NCBI RefSeq assembly: GCF_026805545.1
Contig: NZ_JAPRFR010000001.1
Span: forward strand, 248,001-312,000
Length of the DNA: 64,000 bases
From: Aerococcus kribbianus
Lineage (GTDB): Bacteria; Bacillota; Bacilli; Lactobacillales; Aerococcaceae
Direction: 5' to 3'
Shown: positions 36,527 through 45,098 of the stretch, one piece after another
Position numbering within the stretch: the stretch's first letter is position 1
Layout of the letters: each line of letters opens with the position of its first letter
Program-made: the position numbers and the translations under genes
The notes under the pieces: model-generated
The model's input: the letters and a program-made list of their open reading frames with translations, nothing else
Database searches by the model: none
What the model was told of the DNA's origin: nothing

Positions 36527-36928
36527 TTAAAATAATGCAATAATTTTCGGTACAAAAATAATAGCGCCTACAAGTATGGCCAATAGTGCTGCAATCAAAA
36601 CCCCACCGGCTGCCACATCTTTGACATGTTTAGCAATAGGATGGTAGCTGTTATTAGTCACTAAATCAATCGTCCACTCGGCAATCGTATTGACAAATTC
36701 CATTAAAATCACCAATGCGTAAATTAGGATTAGAATCAACCACTCAACGGCAGAAACTCCCAATAAATAAGCCAAGCCACTCGCAACTATGGCAGCCAAC
36801 ACTTGGAAGCGCAGATTACGTTCATTCTTAATGGCAAATTGAATTCCCTCCAAGGCATAAGACAAGGATTCAAAAAAAGAATGGTTTTTATCTGTTTTTT
36901 CTTTAGTCTCTCTTGAGTCCATAAGCAT
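36527..36928 (-). CDS. dgkA: Undecaprenol/diacylglycerol kinase (DgkA family)
   Basis: Small integral membrane kinase of 133 residues. The family motif EFVNTIAEWTIDLVTN (about 77-92, with catalytic Glu) and AKHVKDVAAGGVLIAA (about 98-113) are intact, and three hydrophobic helices are visible. In Gram-positives this family phosphorylates undecaprenol for wall lipid recycling. Its start lies 26 bases inside the 3' end of ybeY, so the two are coupled. Confidence 0.92.
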   Translation of the reverse strand: MLMDSRETKEKTDKNHSFFESLSYALEGIQFAIKNERNLRFQVLAAIVASGLAYLLGVSAVEWLILILIYALVILMEFVNTIAEWTIDLVTNNSYHPIAKHVKDVAAGGVLIAALLAILVGAIIFVPKIIALF

Positions 36929-37379
36929 CTAAAATCTCTTTCTGTAAGGAAAACATTACGTGCTCATCTTCGGGGGTCATATGATCATAGCCATTTAAAT
37001 GAAGAAAACCATGTAAGGCTAAAAAGCCTAGTTCCCGTTGCAAACTATGACCATAATCCTTTGCTTGGGCCTTAGCCGTATCTAAAGAAATAAAAATATC
37101 GCCTAATTCAACAGGCATATCTTCAAAGCCAACTATCGGCAATTCCCCTGCTACTTGGTCCTGAATAGCAAAGGAAATCACATCAGTACTTTGATCTTTA
37201 TCACGGTAATCACGATTAATCGCTTGGATACGTGCATCATCCACAATGGTCACTGACACAGTATGCAAGCGGTCATAGTGCAAATAGTCGCCCGCAAAAA
37301 CCAATAACTTTTCGATCAAAGCTTGATTATCTGTAGATAAGTCATGGCTTTCATCAAAAAAATTTAATTCAACATTCAT
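36903..37379 (-). CDS. ybeY: Endoribonuclease YbeY
   Basis: Metal-dependent endoribonuclease for 16S rRNA 3' maturation and quality control. The zinc motif HGFLHLNGYDH (about 122-132; HxxxHxxGxDH) is complete and the RDKDQSTDVISF region is typical. 158 residues. It begins 3 bases after the phoH stop and overlaps dgkA by 26 bases. Confidence 0.95.
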   Translation of the reverse strand: MNVELNFFDESHDLSTDNQALIEKLLVFAGDYLHYDRLHTVSVTIVDDARIQAINRDYRDKDQSTDVISFAIQDQVAGELPIVGFEDMPVELGDIFISLDTAKAQAKDYGHSLQRELGFLALHGFLHLNGYDHMTPEDEHVMFSLQKEILDAYGLKRD

Positions 37380-37382
37380 GCC

Positions 37383-38348
37383 TTATTCCCCTCCATCATC
37401 AGCATAAGCATTAATAATTGCCGATACTACCGGGTGACGAACCACATCATCCGCATCAAAGGTAATCATAGCAATATCATCTACTGACTGTAACTTGGTC
37501 ATAGCATCTTTTAATCCTGAACGCGCATTATGAGGGAGGTCAATCTGAGTAACGTCCCCATTGACAATCATTTTAGACCCGAAACCTAAACGGGTTAAAA
37601 ACATCTTCATTTGAGCGATTGTTGTATTTTGGGCCTCATCCAAAATGACAAAAGCTTCTTCTAAGGTCCGCCCCCGCATATAAGCTAAAGGAGCAATCTC
37701 GATCACATTCCGTTCAATTAAACGTTCCGTGTGTTCTCGTCCATAAATACTATAAAGGGCATCATAAATAGGCCGTAAATAAGGATCAACCTTTTCTTTG
37801 AGGTCACCTGGTAAGAAACCTAAGCTCTCCCCTGCTTCTACTGCAGGACGGGTGAGGATAATTCGACTCACTTGTCCTTTTTTTAAGGCCTGGACAGCCA
37901 TTACTACAGCTAAAAAGGTTTTTCCCGTTCCAGCTGGACCTACGCCAAATGTAACAGCATTTTTTTTGACTGCATTAAGATATTGCTTTTGTCCGAAATT
38001 TTTGGCGCGTATGGCCTTGCCATCATAGGTACGCCCAATTTCTTCTTCATACAAGTTAAGAAAATAATCTAGGGTGTCATTTTTAGCCATTTTGATTGCT
38101 GTGACAATATCACGTTCACCAATGCTAATCCCAGTGAGTAAGAGTGCCTCTAACTCCTGATAGAGTTTAATCACCTGGTTAACAGCTTCTTCATTACCGA
38201 TTACAGAAATACCCATTGACCGCGTGTGAATGGTCACATCAAAAGATTTTTCAATTAATGTAATGTGGCGGTCTTGGGTACCGAATAATTGAATGGTATT
38301 TTCTGGGTTAGCAAACTGATAGTCTTTGGTATGCACTGTATCCGTCAA
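37383..38348 (-). CDS. phoH: PhoH-family ATPase
   Basis: Cytoplasmic P-loop ATPase related to superfamily I helicases, often near ybeY and thought to act in RNA metabolism. Walker A GPAGTGKTFLAV (about 138-149), Walker B AFVILDEAQN (about 233-242), and NGDVTQIDLP (about 261-270). 321 residues. It appears to start with TTG, preceded by AAGGGGG at about 10 bases; a shorter start is possible but would cut conserved sequence. First gene of the era operon. Confidence 0.93.
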   Translation of the reverse strand: MTDTVHTKDYQFANPENTIQLFGTQDRHITLIEKSFDVTIHTRSMGISVIGNEEAVNQVIKLYQELEALLLTGISIGERDIVTAIKMAKNDTLDYFLNLYEEEIGRTYDGKAIRAKNFGQKQYLNAVKKNAVTFGVGPAGTGKTFLAVVMAVQALKKGQVSRIILTRPAVEAGESLGFLPGDLKEKVDPYLRPIYDALYSIYGREHTERLIERNVIEIAPLAYMRGRTLEEAFVILDEAQNTTIAQMKMFLTRLGFGSKMIVNGDVTQIDLPHNARSGLKDAMTKLQSVDDIAMITFDADDVVRHPVVSAIINAYADDGGE

Positions 38349-38445
38349 ATGCTCATATCCCCCTTCTTAATCTAAGCTAAGTATAGCAAAAATCAATTAA
38401 AAACACGAATCAAATTAAATAGACCTAACCTTTTCGTCTGGCAAA

Positions 38446-38482
38446 ACAAAAAGTGCTGGTCATTAAGACCAACACTTTTTAA
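38446..38482. terminator. Terminator between rpsU and phoH
   Basis: GTGCTGGTC pairs with GACCAACAC (one wobble) and is flanked by AAAAA on the left and TTTTT on the right (38448-38480). On the minus strand it ends the rpsU transcript. Confidence 0.88.
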
Positions 38483-38547
38483 GTTAATAGATGCAGCTAG
38501 CTCACATCTGCTCGACGTTTGCGTAGAAAAGGCTAGCTAGCATGAAA

Positions 38548-38721
38548 TTAGTATTTACGTTTACGCGCAGCTTCAGATTTCTTCTTACGTCTAACTGAAG
38601 GCTTTTCGTAGAATTCACGTTTACGTGCTTCTTGCATAGTACCTGATTTCGACACAGAACGTTTGAAGCGACGAAGAGCATCATCTAACGATTCGTTTTT
38701 ACGAACAACTGTTTTAGACAT
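38548..38721 (-). CDS. rpsU: 30S ribosomal protein S21
   Basis: A 57-residue gene, easily missed because of its size. It begins [20 protein letters not shown] and ends [14 protein letters not shown], the standard Firmicute S21. The basic composition and the GGGGAGG ribosome site 8 bases before the ATG (38719-38721) confirm it. It lies between the phoH operon and the Zur-type regulator. Its 3' flank has a second inverted repeat (38491-38503 with 38531-38543) before the terminator. Confidence 0.97.
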   Translation of the reverse strand: MSKTVVRKNESLDDALRRFKRSVSKSGTMQEARKREFYEKPSVRRKKKSEAARKRKY

Positions 38722-38820
38722 GGAATTTCCCTCCCCTCGTAACTACAAATCATTCTTTCATCTCTGAAAAAATGTTCCTAACAATTATACCTATAAATGG
38801 ATAAACCGTCAAACATTATT

Positions 38821-39246
38821 TTAGGAATTTTCTTGGCAATCTGCACAAAGGCCTTGCAATTCAAAGGTATGGCCTTCAATCTTATAACCAGGTAATTGGT
38901 CGGTAAAATAGTCTAAAGGACACATTTTGAGGGGAACTGTTTTACCACAGTTACGACAGATAAAATGATGGTGGTGACCCATTTCGGGATTGCAGTGTTG
39001 CCGAAATACACGCTCACCATTCACTTCACTAGTCTCGATAAGATTATAATCCACAAACAATCTTAGATTACGGTAAATGGTATCAAATGACATCCCTGGG
39101 TACAAGTCAGCCATTCGTTCTTGAACGGTTTTGGCTTTGATGAAATGGGTCTCATTGGCAAAAATATCTAGCATATCCGCACGTCGTTTCGTGTACTTAT
39201 ACCCAGCTTCATTCAATTTTGCCATTGATTCTTCAACATAGGACAT
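38821..39246 (-). CDS. zur: Fur-family regulator, Zur type
   Basis: Metal-dependent repressor of about 141 residues. The winged helix holds YKYTKRRADML and MSFDTIYRNLRLF (about 52-64). The metal region has HCNPEMGHHHHFICRNCGK and the two CxxC pairs (CRNC, CADC) that hold structural zinc. Spacing and the phrase YPGMSFDTIYRNL resemble zinc-uptake regulators more than PerR, which would need its own His/Asp set; a general Fur assignment remains possible. AGGTG precedes the ATG at 39244-39246. An inverted repeat in its promoter suggests autoregulation. Confidence 0.8.
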   Translation of the reverse strand: MSYVEESMAKLNEAGYKYTKRRADMLDIFANETHFIKAKTVQERMADLYPGMSFDTIYRNLRLFVDYNLIETSEVNGERVFRQHCNPEMGHHHHFICRNCGKTVPLKMCPLDYFTDQLPGYKIEGHTFELQGLCADCQENS

Positions 39247-39273
39247 TGTTCTCACCTCACATATAGCTATAGT

Positions 39274-39299
39274 TTACCAAATTTCATTGCAAATGGTAA
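39274..39299. promoter_or_regulatory. Inverted repeat TTACCA-N14-TGGTAA upstream of the Zur-type gene
   Basis: TTACCA (39274-39279) and TGGTAA (39294-39299) form a dyad inside the promoter region of the regulator gene, with the further symmetric bases AAT/ATT next to each arm. It is a candidate operator; it does not match the classic Zur or Fur box closely. Confidence 0.4.
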
Positions 39300-39310
39300 G
39301 GTATACGCTT

Positions 39311-40285
39311 TTAGTGGGGTTGGCTGGTATCAAAATGACGAATCTCTTGTTCGATTTCTTGACGTTTAGCTTCTAGGAAAGGTGGTAAGGACAAAGTTTC
39401 ACCCAAATATTCATAGTCTTCATCACCCATGAAACCAGGTCCATCTGTCGATAATTCAATTAAGATGTGTCCAATACGAGCGTATAAAGCTTCAAAGAAG
39501 AAACGATCCACAAGGCCAGAATTAGGTACACCAATCCGTTGGTAATCTGCTAACCATTGGGACAAAGCTTCGTGATCAGCTACCCTAAAGGACACATGGT
39601 GAACTTCACCATAACCCTGGAAGACAAGCTGGTCTAAGTCAGAATGATTAAGCAAGATTTGTCCGCCATTACCACCCTCAGCCACTTCTAACAAGCTTTG
39701 TTTATCATTGGAATCAACGACTTTAAAGCCATAAATCTCTTGGAGCAATTGTTTGAATTCTGTGTAGTAAGATACTGTCATTTCGATCGGACCTAAACCA
39801 TAGATTGCCTTGTCAGTGGGGATTGGGCCGTTTTGCCAAGGCTGACCAGCAGCGATGCCTTGATTGTTTTCATCAGAGAAAATCCGGTAACGTTGACCAT
39901 CAAAATATTCGAAAGCTAAAGTTTTCTTCCCATAAAGGGTCTCTTCCCCTTCAATTTTAATATCAAATTCATCTTGAAACTCTGCCAACCGATTGGTATA
40001 GTAAGCCAAGGCGGCATCATCAGGTACCCTTAAGCCAATCCGTGTAATTGAATTATTGGCATGCTGGCCTTGAGGGATCCCTGGAAAATCAAAGAAAGTT
40101 AAGTCTGTCCCTGGACTCCCCAAATCATCTGCAAAGAAAGTATGGTAAGTATGGATATCATCTTGATTGACAGTTTTCTTCACCAAACGCATACCTAAAA
40201 CCTTTGTCATGAAGGCATAGTTACGTTCAGCTGATGAAGTAATGGCAGTCACATGATGAATCCCTAATAAGTTTTTATTGGTCAT
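39311..40285 (-). CDS. Glyoxalase-fold ring-cleaving dioxygenase (MhqO/CatE-like)
   Basis: Two vicinal-oxygen-chelate modules: the first begins GIHHVTAITSSAERNYAFMTKVLGMRLVKK (His and Glu ligand positions, residues about 9-38), the second contains EVHHVSFRVAD (about 226-236) and the C-terminal ILIELSTDGPGF holds the third ligand Glu. 324 residues. Relatives in Bacillus (MhqO, MhqE, CatE) respond to quinones and catechols and may open aromatic rings, but in lactic acid bacteria the substrate is unproven. Single gene, divergent from the dikinase-regulator paralogue. Confidence 0.85.
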   Translation of the reverse strand: MTNKNLLGIHHVTAITSSAERNYAFMTKVLGMRLVKKTVNQDDIHTYHTFFADDLGSPGTDLTFFDFPGIPQGQHANNSITRIGLRVPDDAALAYYTNRLAEFQDEFDIKIEGEETLYGKKTLAFEYFDGQRYRIFSDENNQGIAAGQPWQNGPIPTDKAIYGLGPIEMTVSYYTEFKQLLQEIYGFKVVDSNDKQSLLEVAEGGNGGQILLNHSDLDQLVFQGYGEVHHVSFRVADHEALSQWLADYQRIGVPNSGLVDRFFFEALYARIGHILIELSTDGPGFMGDEDYEYLGETLSLPPFLEAKRQEIEQEIRHFDTSQPH

Positions 40286-40408
40286 AATTTAGCTCCTTAT
40301 CTAGCTATTATTTCGAATCCGTAATAAATATAGCATATTTTTTTCCTTCTGCCAATCCTTATGCTCAAGTCATGTTAAAATAGAAGCATTCTAATAGGAG
40401 GTTTACTT

Positions 40409-41263
40409 ATGGCTACAAATAATAAGCAAAACAAGCAAGCCGTCGATTACTTTTTAATTTCTGATGCGGTTGGTTCCTTAGTGCAAGATGTTTATCAATC
40501 GGCATCTGTTCAGTTCCCTGAGGTGGACTGTTCCTACCAACTCTTCCCTTTTATCCAACGTTTAGACAGTTTACAGCCTATTCTCAATCAAGCCAAAGAG
40601 CAAGGGGTGGGGATTATCTCTTCACTTATTGATCCCAAGATGCAAGACTACACGGAAAAGTTTTGTCAGGATAATAATCTTTTCTTCTACAATCTTGTCG
40701 CCCCAGTAATTGCTGATATGGAGAGACGGTTCCATAGTCAAGCGCGACAGAAGCCTGGTATCCGTCATAAATTAAACGATGAATATTATCGACGCATTGA
40801 GGCCTTGGAGTTTGCAGTCTTAAATGATGATGGCCAACACCCTAACCGTTTTAAGGAAGCCGATATTGTCCTTCTAGGTATCTCTCGTACGTCAAAAACC
40901 CCCCTTTCCATGTATTTAGCTAATCTTGGCTATAAGGTTGCCAACCTGCCTTTAGTGCCTGAGGCTAACTTACCTGAGATTATCTATGAGATTAATCGTG
41001 ACAAGATTATCGGTTTAACCAATGATGTTAATGTCTTAAATAAATTTCGTCGCGAACGTTTGCGGTCTTATGGTATCGAGAATTCATCCCTTTACTCTAA
41101 TGATGACCGTATCCAAGTGGAATTAAATTATGCTGACCAGGTTTATGAAGATCTACAGTGTCCGGTCATCAATGTTGCTGACCGGTCAATTGAAGAAACT
41201 GCGACTTTAATTTTAATGTTCTTAAATTCTGAATTTAATAATTCTGATATCGATTTGACTTAA
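40409..41263 (+). CDS. Second PDRP-family kinase/phosphorylase (paralogue of the dikinase regulator)
   Basis: Same family as the product of 7483-8292. The P-loop region is nearly identical (ADIVLLGISRTSKTPLSMYLAN here against ADLVILGVSRTSKTPLSMYLAN), and NLPLVPE and VINVADRSIEETA are also shared. The N-terminus differs: ISDAVGSLVQD replaces ISDAIGDTGQR, so the GDT element is lost. It has 284 residues with an extended polar N-terminus. It is a single gene with its own AGGAGG and terminator, far from ppdK. It may act on dikinase under other conditions or on a different target. Confidence 0.85.
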   Translation: MATNNKQNKQAVDYFLISDAVGSLVQDVYQSASVQFPEVDCSYQLFPFIQRLDSLQPILNQAKEQGVGIISSLIDPKMQDYTEKFCQDNNLFFYNLVAPVIADMERRFHSQARQKPGIRHKLNDEYYRRIEALEFAVLNDDGQHPNRFKEADIVLLGISRTSKTPLSMYLANLGYKVANLPLVPEANLPEIIYEINRDKIIGLTNDVNVLNKFRRERLRSYGIENSSLYSNDDRIQVELNYADQVYEDLQCPVINVADRSIEETATLILMFLNSEFNNSDIDLT

Positions 41264-41276
41264 CGAATCGATTAAA

Positions 41277-41311
41277 AAAAGTCCTCCACTAAAATAGTTG
41301 GAGGACTTTTA
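41277..41311. terminator. Bidirectional terminator
   Basis: AGTCCTCCA and TGGAGGACT form a 9-pair stem (41280-41288 with 41299-41307 approximately), with AAAAAA on the left and TTTTAAA on the right. It serves the convergent PDRP paralogue and the RDD gene. Confidence 0.88.
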
Positions 41312-41317
41312 AAATGT

Positions 41318-41977
41318 TTATTGATTTAAACCAATTTCTTCATAGAGAAAACGGAATTGTTTCAAGGAAATCACATTAGTATCGGTAAAGTAATCGATAA
41401 AGTTTTCACGTTTACGAGAGAAAATCACTGTGATTGCTAATATTGGAATAGTTGATAAGATTAACTTACCTAAACCTTCACGAATAAAACAAGTCCCTAG
41501 AGATAAGCGTTCTTGTTTATCATGGACCACTTGAATATCTAATAATAACTTACCAAAGCTTTGGCCATTTAGTAAATAAGTCGTTAGTGTGAAGTAGATA
41601 ATCAAGATAGCTTGTTTAATGACATAGTTTAAGGGAAGAGATAGACTAGCTATCGGTTCTGGGCTAAAATAATTGGCTCCCCCTAATAACAATGCCTGTA
41701 GGGCCCATACCATAATCATATCGATAAGAAAAGCAACGGTCCGTACCCAAAAGCCAGCATACAAGTACTTGGAAAAACCATCAACCACATTATTGCGGAC
41801 ATTCTTACGATTTTTACTCCATAATTCATGGCCGGATAAACGACGGGATTTTTTCTTGCGTTGGTATCGCTGGCGGTCTTGTTCAGACTCAAGCACGCCT
41901 AGATAGGCTTTATCATTTAACTCAGGTAGATCTTTATTAGAATTGTCATGATTTTGGCTTGTAGTTTTGGTATCCAT
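41318..41977 (-). CDS. RDD-family membrane protein (partner of SppA)
   Basis: 219 residues with three to four hydrophobic segments in the middle (about 70-180) and an RDD-type core: FWVRTVAFLIDMIMV (Arg and Asp of the signature) and GQSFGKLLLDIQVV. The first 65 residues are polar and basic. It lies 2 bases after sppA, as in B. subtilis, where the equivalent yteJ product (SppI) inhibits SppA. The same role is a reasonable inference. GGTG precedes the ATG. Confidence 0.82.
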   Translation of the reverse strand: MDTKTTSQNHDNSNKDLPELNDKAYLGVLESEQDRQRYQRKKKSRRLSGHELWSKNRKNVRNNVVDGFSKYLYAGFWVRTVAFLIDMIMVWALQALLLGGANYFSPEPIASLSLPLNYVIKQAILIIYFTLTTYLLNGQSFGKLLLDIQVVHDKQERLSLGTCFIREGLGKLILSTIPILAITVIFSRKRENFIDYFTDTNVISLKQFRFLYEEIGLNQ

Positions 41978-41979
41978 GC

Positions 41980-43014
41980 TTATTCACCTCCATACATATA
42001 GTAAAGTTGAGGTGTATTAGGTTCATTTATTTGTTTTTCAATCATTTGCATTTCTTCAGCCACTGACATTTCGGCAGCCTTATCTTCTGCTTGGCGCGTT
42101 GAGAACATAGAGAATAAACGGGTAAAATAGTCATCATCATTATTAGGTGTCATATCTACGACTTGACCGCCATCAAGACCATTATCAGACATCAAAGCAG
42201 CCAAGGCATCATCTTCATAACCAATTTCATCAATCAAACCATTGTTTTTGGCTTGACTTCCAGAATAGACTCGTCCGTCAGCTAAGTCACGCACATCCTC
42301 TTCAGACATATCGCGCCCGTTAGCCACTGTAGAAACGAAACGATTATAAGATTCATCAATTAACGATTGGAAAATCTCTCGCTCTTCATCAGAAGGTTCC
42401 TTGTAAGGAGAGCCCATATCCTTGTTGTCTCCGGATTTATAAACCGTCATGTCCAAGCCGTGTTCTTCCATAAAGCCTGAGAAGTTAGGGCTAGACATAA
42501 TCACACCAATAGAACCAGTGAGGGTTTCGTTATCAGCAAAGATCTTGTCTCCAACCATTGATACCATATACCCTCCTGAGGCAGCGGTAGTTCCCATTGA
42601 GACGTAGATAGGGATATCACGGGCTTCTTTGACTTCTTGTAAACGCTTAGTGAGTTCTTCACTATGATAAGTTGTTCCACCCGGAGAATCAACTTTTAAC
42701 AGAATTGCCTTCACTGAATCATCTGATTCAATTTGATCCAAAGCTTTTAAAGTCCCTTGGTGGTCATAAGAAGGGCTAGCTTCAAAAGGAGACGTTTCTC
42801 CAGTATCAGCAATCATGCCATTGATATCTAATACGGCAACCTTTTTAGCGGGGTCTCCAGATTGAATCTCTTTTTCAGAGACAGTTTGGTCTTCAAACTC
42901 AGAAAAGGAATTTTCTAACCATTGAGCGCGTTGCTCTTGAGATATAGAACTTCCCATTGCACCTAAAACTAAAATCACCAAAGCAATGACAACAACAATC
43001 CACTTTCTTTTCAT
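41980..43014 (-). CDS. sppA: Signal peptide peptidase SppA
   Basis: Membrane-anchored serine protease that degrades remnant signal peptides. One N-terminal transmembrane segment (residues about 4-20) and an S49 peptidase domain. The catalytic serine is in TAASGGYM (Ser146) and the lysine in GDNKDMGSP (Lys198), corresponding to the B. subtilis Ser/Lys dyad. LLKVDSPGG (about 106-114) is typical. 344 residues, the short Gram-positive form. Cotranscribed with the RDD gene. The 300-base gap upstream is filled by palindromic repeats. Confidence 0.93.
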   Translation of the reverse strand: MKRKWIVVVIALVILVLGAMGSSISQEQRAQWLENSFSEFEDQTVSEKEIQSGDPAKKVAVLDINGMIADTGETSPFEASPSYDHQGTLKALDQIESDDSVKAILLKVDSPGGTTYHSEELTKRLQEVKEARDIPIYVSMGTTAASGGYMVSMVGDKIFADNETLTGSIGVIMSSPNFSGFMEEHGLDMTVYKSGDNKDMGSPYKEPSDEEREIFQSLIDESYNRFVSTVANGRDMSEEDVRDLADGRVYSGSQAKNNGLIDEIGYEDDALAALMSDNGLDGGQVVDMTPNNDDDYFTRLFSMFSTRQAEDKAAEMSVAEEMQMIEKQINEPNTPQLYYMYGGE

Positions 43015-43070
43015 GATAACCTCCTATTTTAAGAGACTTGGACAATAGTCTCAGCCTTTTTGTACAATCT

Positions 43071-43200
43071 CCTAGTCGAGCTCTGAAAAGCAAGAGCTTC
43101 GGATATTTGTCCAATAGGCTAAAAGATTTAAGTTCGTATCTTTTGCCTAGTGGCTCAAATCTCTCGCTCTTACCGCTTTTGCTCACATCCTGTTTAGTCG
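43071..43200 (-). repeat. Long palindromic repeat, unit B
   Basis: About 130 bases that read as a long imperfect hairpin on the minus strand. Outer arms: GAGCAAAAGC-TAAGAGC with GCTCTTGCTTTT-AGAGCTC. Inner arms: TAGGCAAAAGAT with ATCTTTTAGCCTA. It is a diverged tandem copy of unit A; both begin AACAGGRTGYGA and end with GAGCTCGACT or GGAACCCGACT. The 301 bases between aspS and sppA (43015-43315) contain this unit, unit A and a short GAGACT/AGTCTC hairpin near 43033-43052, and no credible gene. Confidence 0.65.
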
Positions 43201-43315
43201 GGTTCCAAAAGTCAGAACAGACTGCCTTTCCTAAAACTCTCTGATGACCGTTTGCCATCTTTCGTGTTTTAGTCCAAGGCTTCTGTTCTTTACGACTTTT
43301 GTCGCACCCTGTTTA
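43196..43315 (-). repeat. Long palindromic repeat, unit A, starting at the aspS stop codon
   Basis: On the minus strand the unit begins directly after the aspS stop. Nested arms: CAAAAGTC with GACTTTTG, AGAACAG with CTGTTCT, GCCTT with AAGGC, and CTAAAAC with GTTTTAG around a loop of about 28 bases. The segment AAGAACAGAAGCCTTGGAC is repeated exactly after the amidase gene (48109-48127 region). The shared form and position show a repeat family. Confidence 0.75.
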
Positions 43316-45085
43316 CTAGTCGATGTCGATTTTAGTGACTTGTAAAGCTAAATCTTCAAGCTGATCAAAAGAAACTGGGCTTGGTGCTTGAGTCAATGGA
43401 TCAAAGGCGCGTCCATTTTTAGGGAAGGCAATGACTTCACGAATATTTTCTTCACCAGCTAAAAGCATTACTAAACGATCAAGACCTAAAGCTAATCCAC
43501 CATGTGGAGGGAAACCATAGTCTAGCGCATCTAAAAGGAAGGCAAATTGTTCTTGGGCAGATTCTTCGGTAAATCCTAAAGCTTTAAACATTTCAATTTG
43601 GGTATCTTTTTGGTAGATACGTAATGAACCCCCGCCAATTTCATAACCATTTAAGACAATATCATAAGCTTGAGCATAAACAGATTCAGGCTCGCTAGCC
43701 AATTTATCCAAGTCCTCTTCGTTAGGCATGGTAAATGGATGGTGCATGGCAGTATAGCGCTTAGTATCTGCATCGTATTCTAATAGTGGCCAGTTAACTA
43801 CCCATAAGAAGTTAAATTGATCTTTATCCATTAATTCAAGTTCACGACCAAATTTCAAACGAATTTCGGCTAAGGATTGGTTAACAACCGTTTCTGAGTC
43901 AGCAACGAAGGCTAAAATATCACCAGATTCTGCCTCTAAGCGTGACATTAACGGTTCCGGGTTATCTTTGAAGAATTTACCAATCGGTCCAGATAAGCCA
44001 TCATCCGTTACCTTGATCCAAGCGACTCCTTTAGCACCATATGTGCTGGCGAAGTCAGTTAATCCATCAAGGTCTTTACGTGAATAGTTGTCGCCTGCAC
44101 CTTTGATATTAATGGCTTTAACAATACCACCATTTTCAATAGCTTGGTTGAAGACCTTAAAATCATATTGGTCAACGATGTCAGAAATATCAACAAGTTC
44201 CAAGCCAAAACGAGTATCTGGCTTATCTGTCCCGTAACGGCTCATCGCTTCGTCATAGGTCATAACTGGGAAGTCTTCTGTAATTTCAATCCCCTTGGTC
44301 CGGTCCATAATCGCTTTCAACATGTTTTCAACTAAATCACGAATTTCTTCTTGGCTAAGGAAAGTGGTTTCCAAGTCCACTTGAGTAAATTCAGGTTGAC
44401 GGTCGCCGCGCAAGTCTTCGTCACGGAAGCAACGAACGATTTGGTAGTAACGGTCCATCCCAGCTGACATCAATAATTGTTTAAATAATTGTGGTGATTG
44501 TGGTAAGGCGTAAAATTCTCCTTGGTGAATTCGAGATGGAACGAGATAGTCACGTGCCCCTTCTGGTGTAGATTTAGTTAAGTAAGGCGTTTCCACTTCA
44601 ATGAAGTTTTCATCATCCAAGTAGCGATGAATGGTAGAAACGACTTGGTGACGTAATTTCATATTGCTGGCCATCTTAGGACGACGAAGGTCCACATAAC
44701 GGTATTTCATACGGATATCATCATTTACATCGATGTCATCTTCTACTGGGAATGGTGGGGTTTTAGCAGTGTTTAAAATTGTCAGCTCTTTTACCATTAA
44801 TTCGTACTGACCTGTTGCTAGTTTAGGATTCACCAAGTCTTCATCACGGTGTACTAAATCACCAGTGACTTCAATAACGTACTCTGAGCGTAAACGTTCA
44901 GCTTCAGAAAATTGGTCGCCTAAGTTCTCCACATTGAAGACCACTTGCACTAAACCTTCTCGGTCACGTAAATCGACAAAGATAACCCCACCAAGGTCAC
45001 GGCGTTTTTGTACCCAACCTTTCAAGGTAATCGCTTGTCCCACATGCTTTTCACTTACTTGTCCACAATATACTGTTCTTTGCAT
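43316..45085 (-). CDS. aspS: Aspartyl-tRNA synthetase
   Basis: Class IIb aminoacyl-tRNA synthetase of 589 residues. N-terminal OB anticodon-binding domain ([22 protein letters not shown], about 24-45), class II motif 2 in [17 protein letters not shown], and the class II motif 3 [13 protein letters not shown] near the C-terminus; the bacterial GAD insertion lies at about 290-410. AGGGG precedes the ATG. It is 13 bases after the hisS stop and shares its T-box-controlled transcript. Whether it is discriminating or also charges tRNA-Asn cannot be told here. Confidence 0.96.
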   Translation of the reverse strand: MQRTVYCGQVSEKHVGQAITLKGWVQKRRDLGGVIFVDLRDREGLVQVVFNVENLGDQFSEAERLRSEYVIEVTGDLVHRDEDLVNPKLATGQYELMVKELTILNTAKTPPFPVEDDIDVNDDIRMKYRYVDLRRPKMASNMKLRHQVVSTIHRYLDDENFIEVETPYLTKSTPEGARDYLVPSRIHQGEFYALPQSPQLFKQLLMSAGMDRYYQIVRCFRDEDLRGDRQPEFTQVDLETTFLSQEEIRDLVENMLKAIMDRTKGIEITEDFPVMTYDEAMSRYGTDKPDTRFGLELVDISDIVDQYDFKVFNQAIENGGIVKAINIKGAGDNYSRKDLDGLTDFASTYGAKGVAWIKVTDDGLSGPIGKFFKDNPEPLMSRLEAESGDILAFVADSETVVNQSLAEIRLKFGRELELMDKDQFNFLWVVNWPLLEYDADTKRYTAMHHPFTMPNEEDLDKLASEPESVYAQAYDIVLNGYEIGGGSLRIYQKDTQIEMFKALGFTEESAQEQFAFLLDALDYGFPPHGGLALGLDRLVMLLAGEENIREVIAFPKNGRAFDPLTQAPSPVSFDQLEDLALQVTKIDID

Positions 45086-45098
45086 AGTTATCCCCTTT

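Noticed and set aside
38502-38684. A 60-codon minus-strand frame
   Set aside because: It is a shifted frame inside rpsU. The true S21 frame (38548-38721) is shorter but complete, with a good ribosome site.
42899-43258. A 119-codon minus-strand frame ahead of sppA
   Set aside because: It lies across the two palindromic repeat units and into the sppA start in another frame. Its sequence is the translation of the repeat and it has no ribosome binding site.
43015-43315. Transposon or insertion sequence remnant between aspS and sppA
   Set aside because: No transposase fragment, terminal repeats or target duplication can be seen. The palindromes are nested along the whole length, unlike a simple MITE with only terminal repeats, although a MITE origin cannot be excluded.
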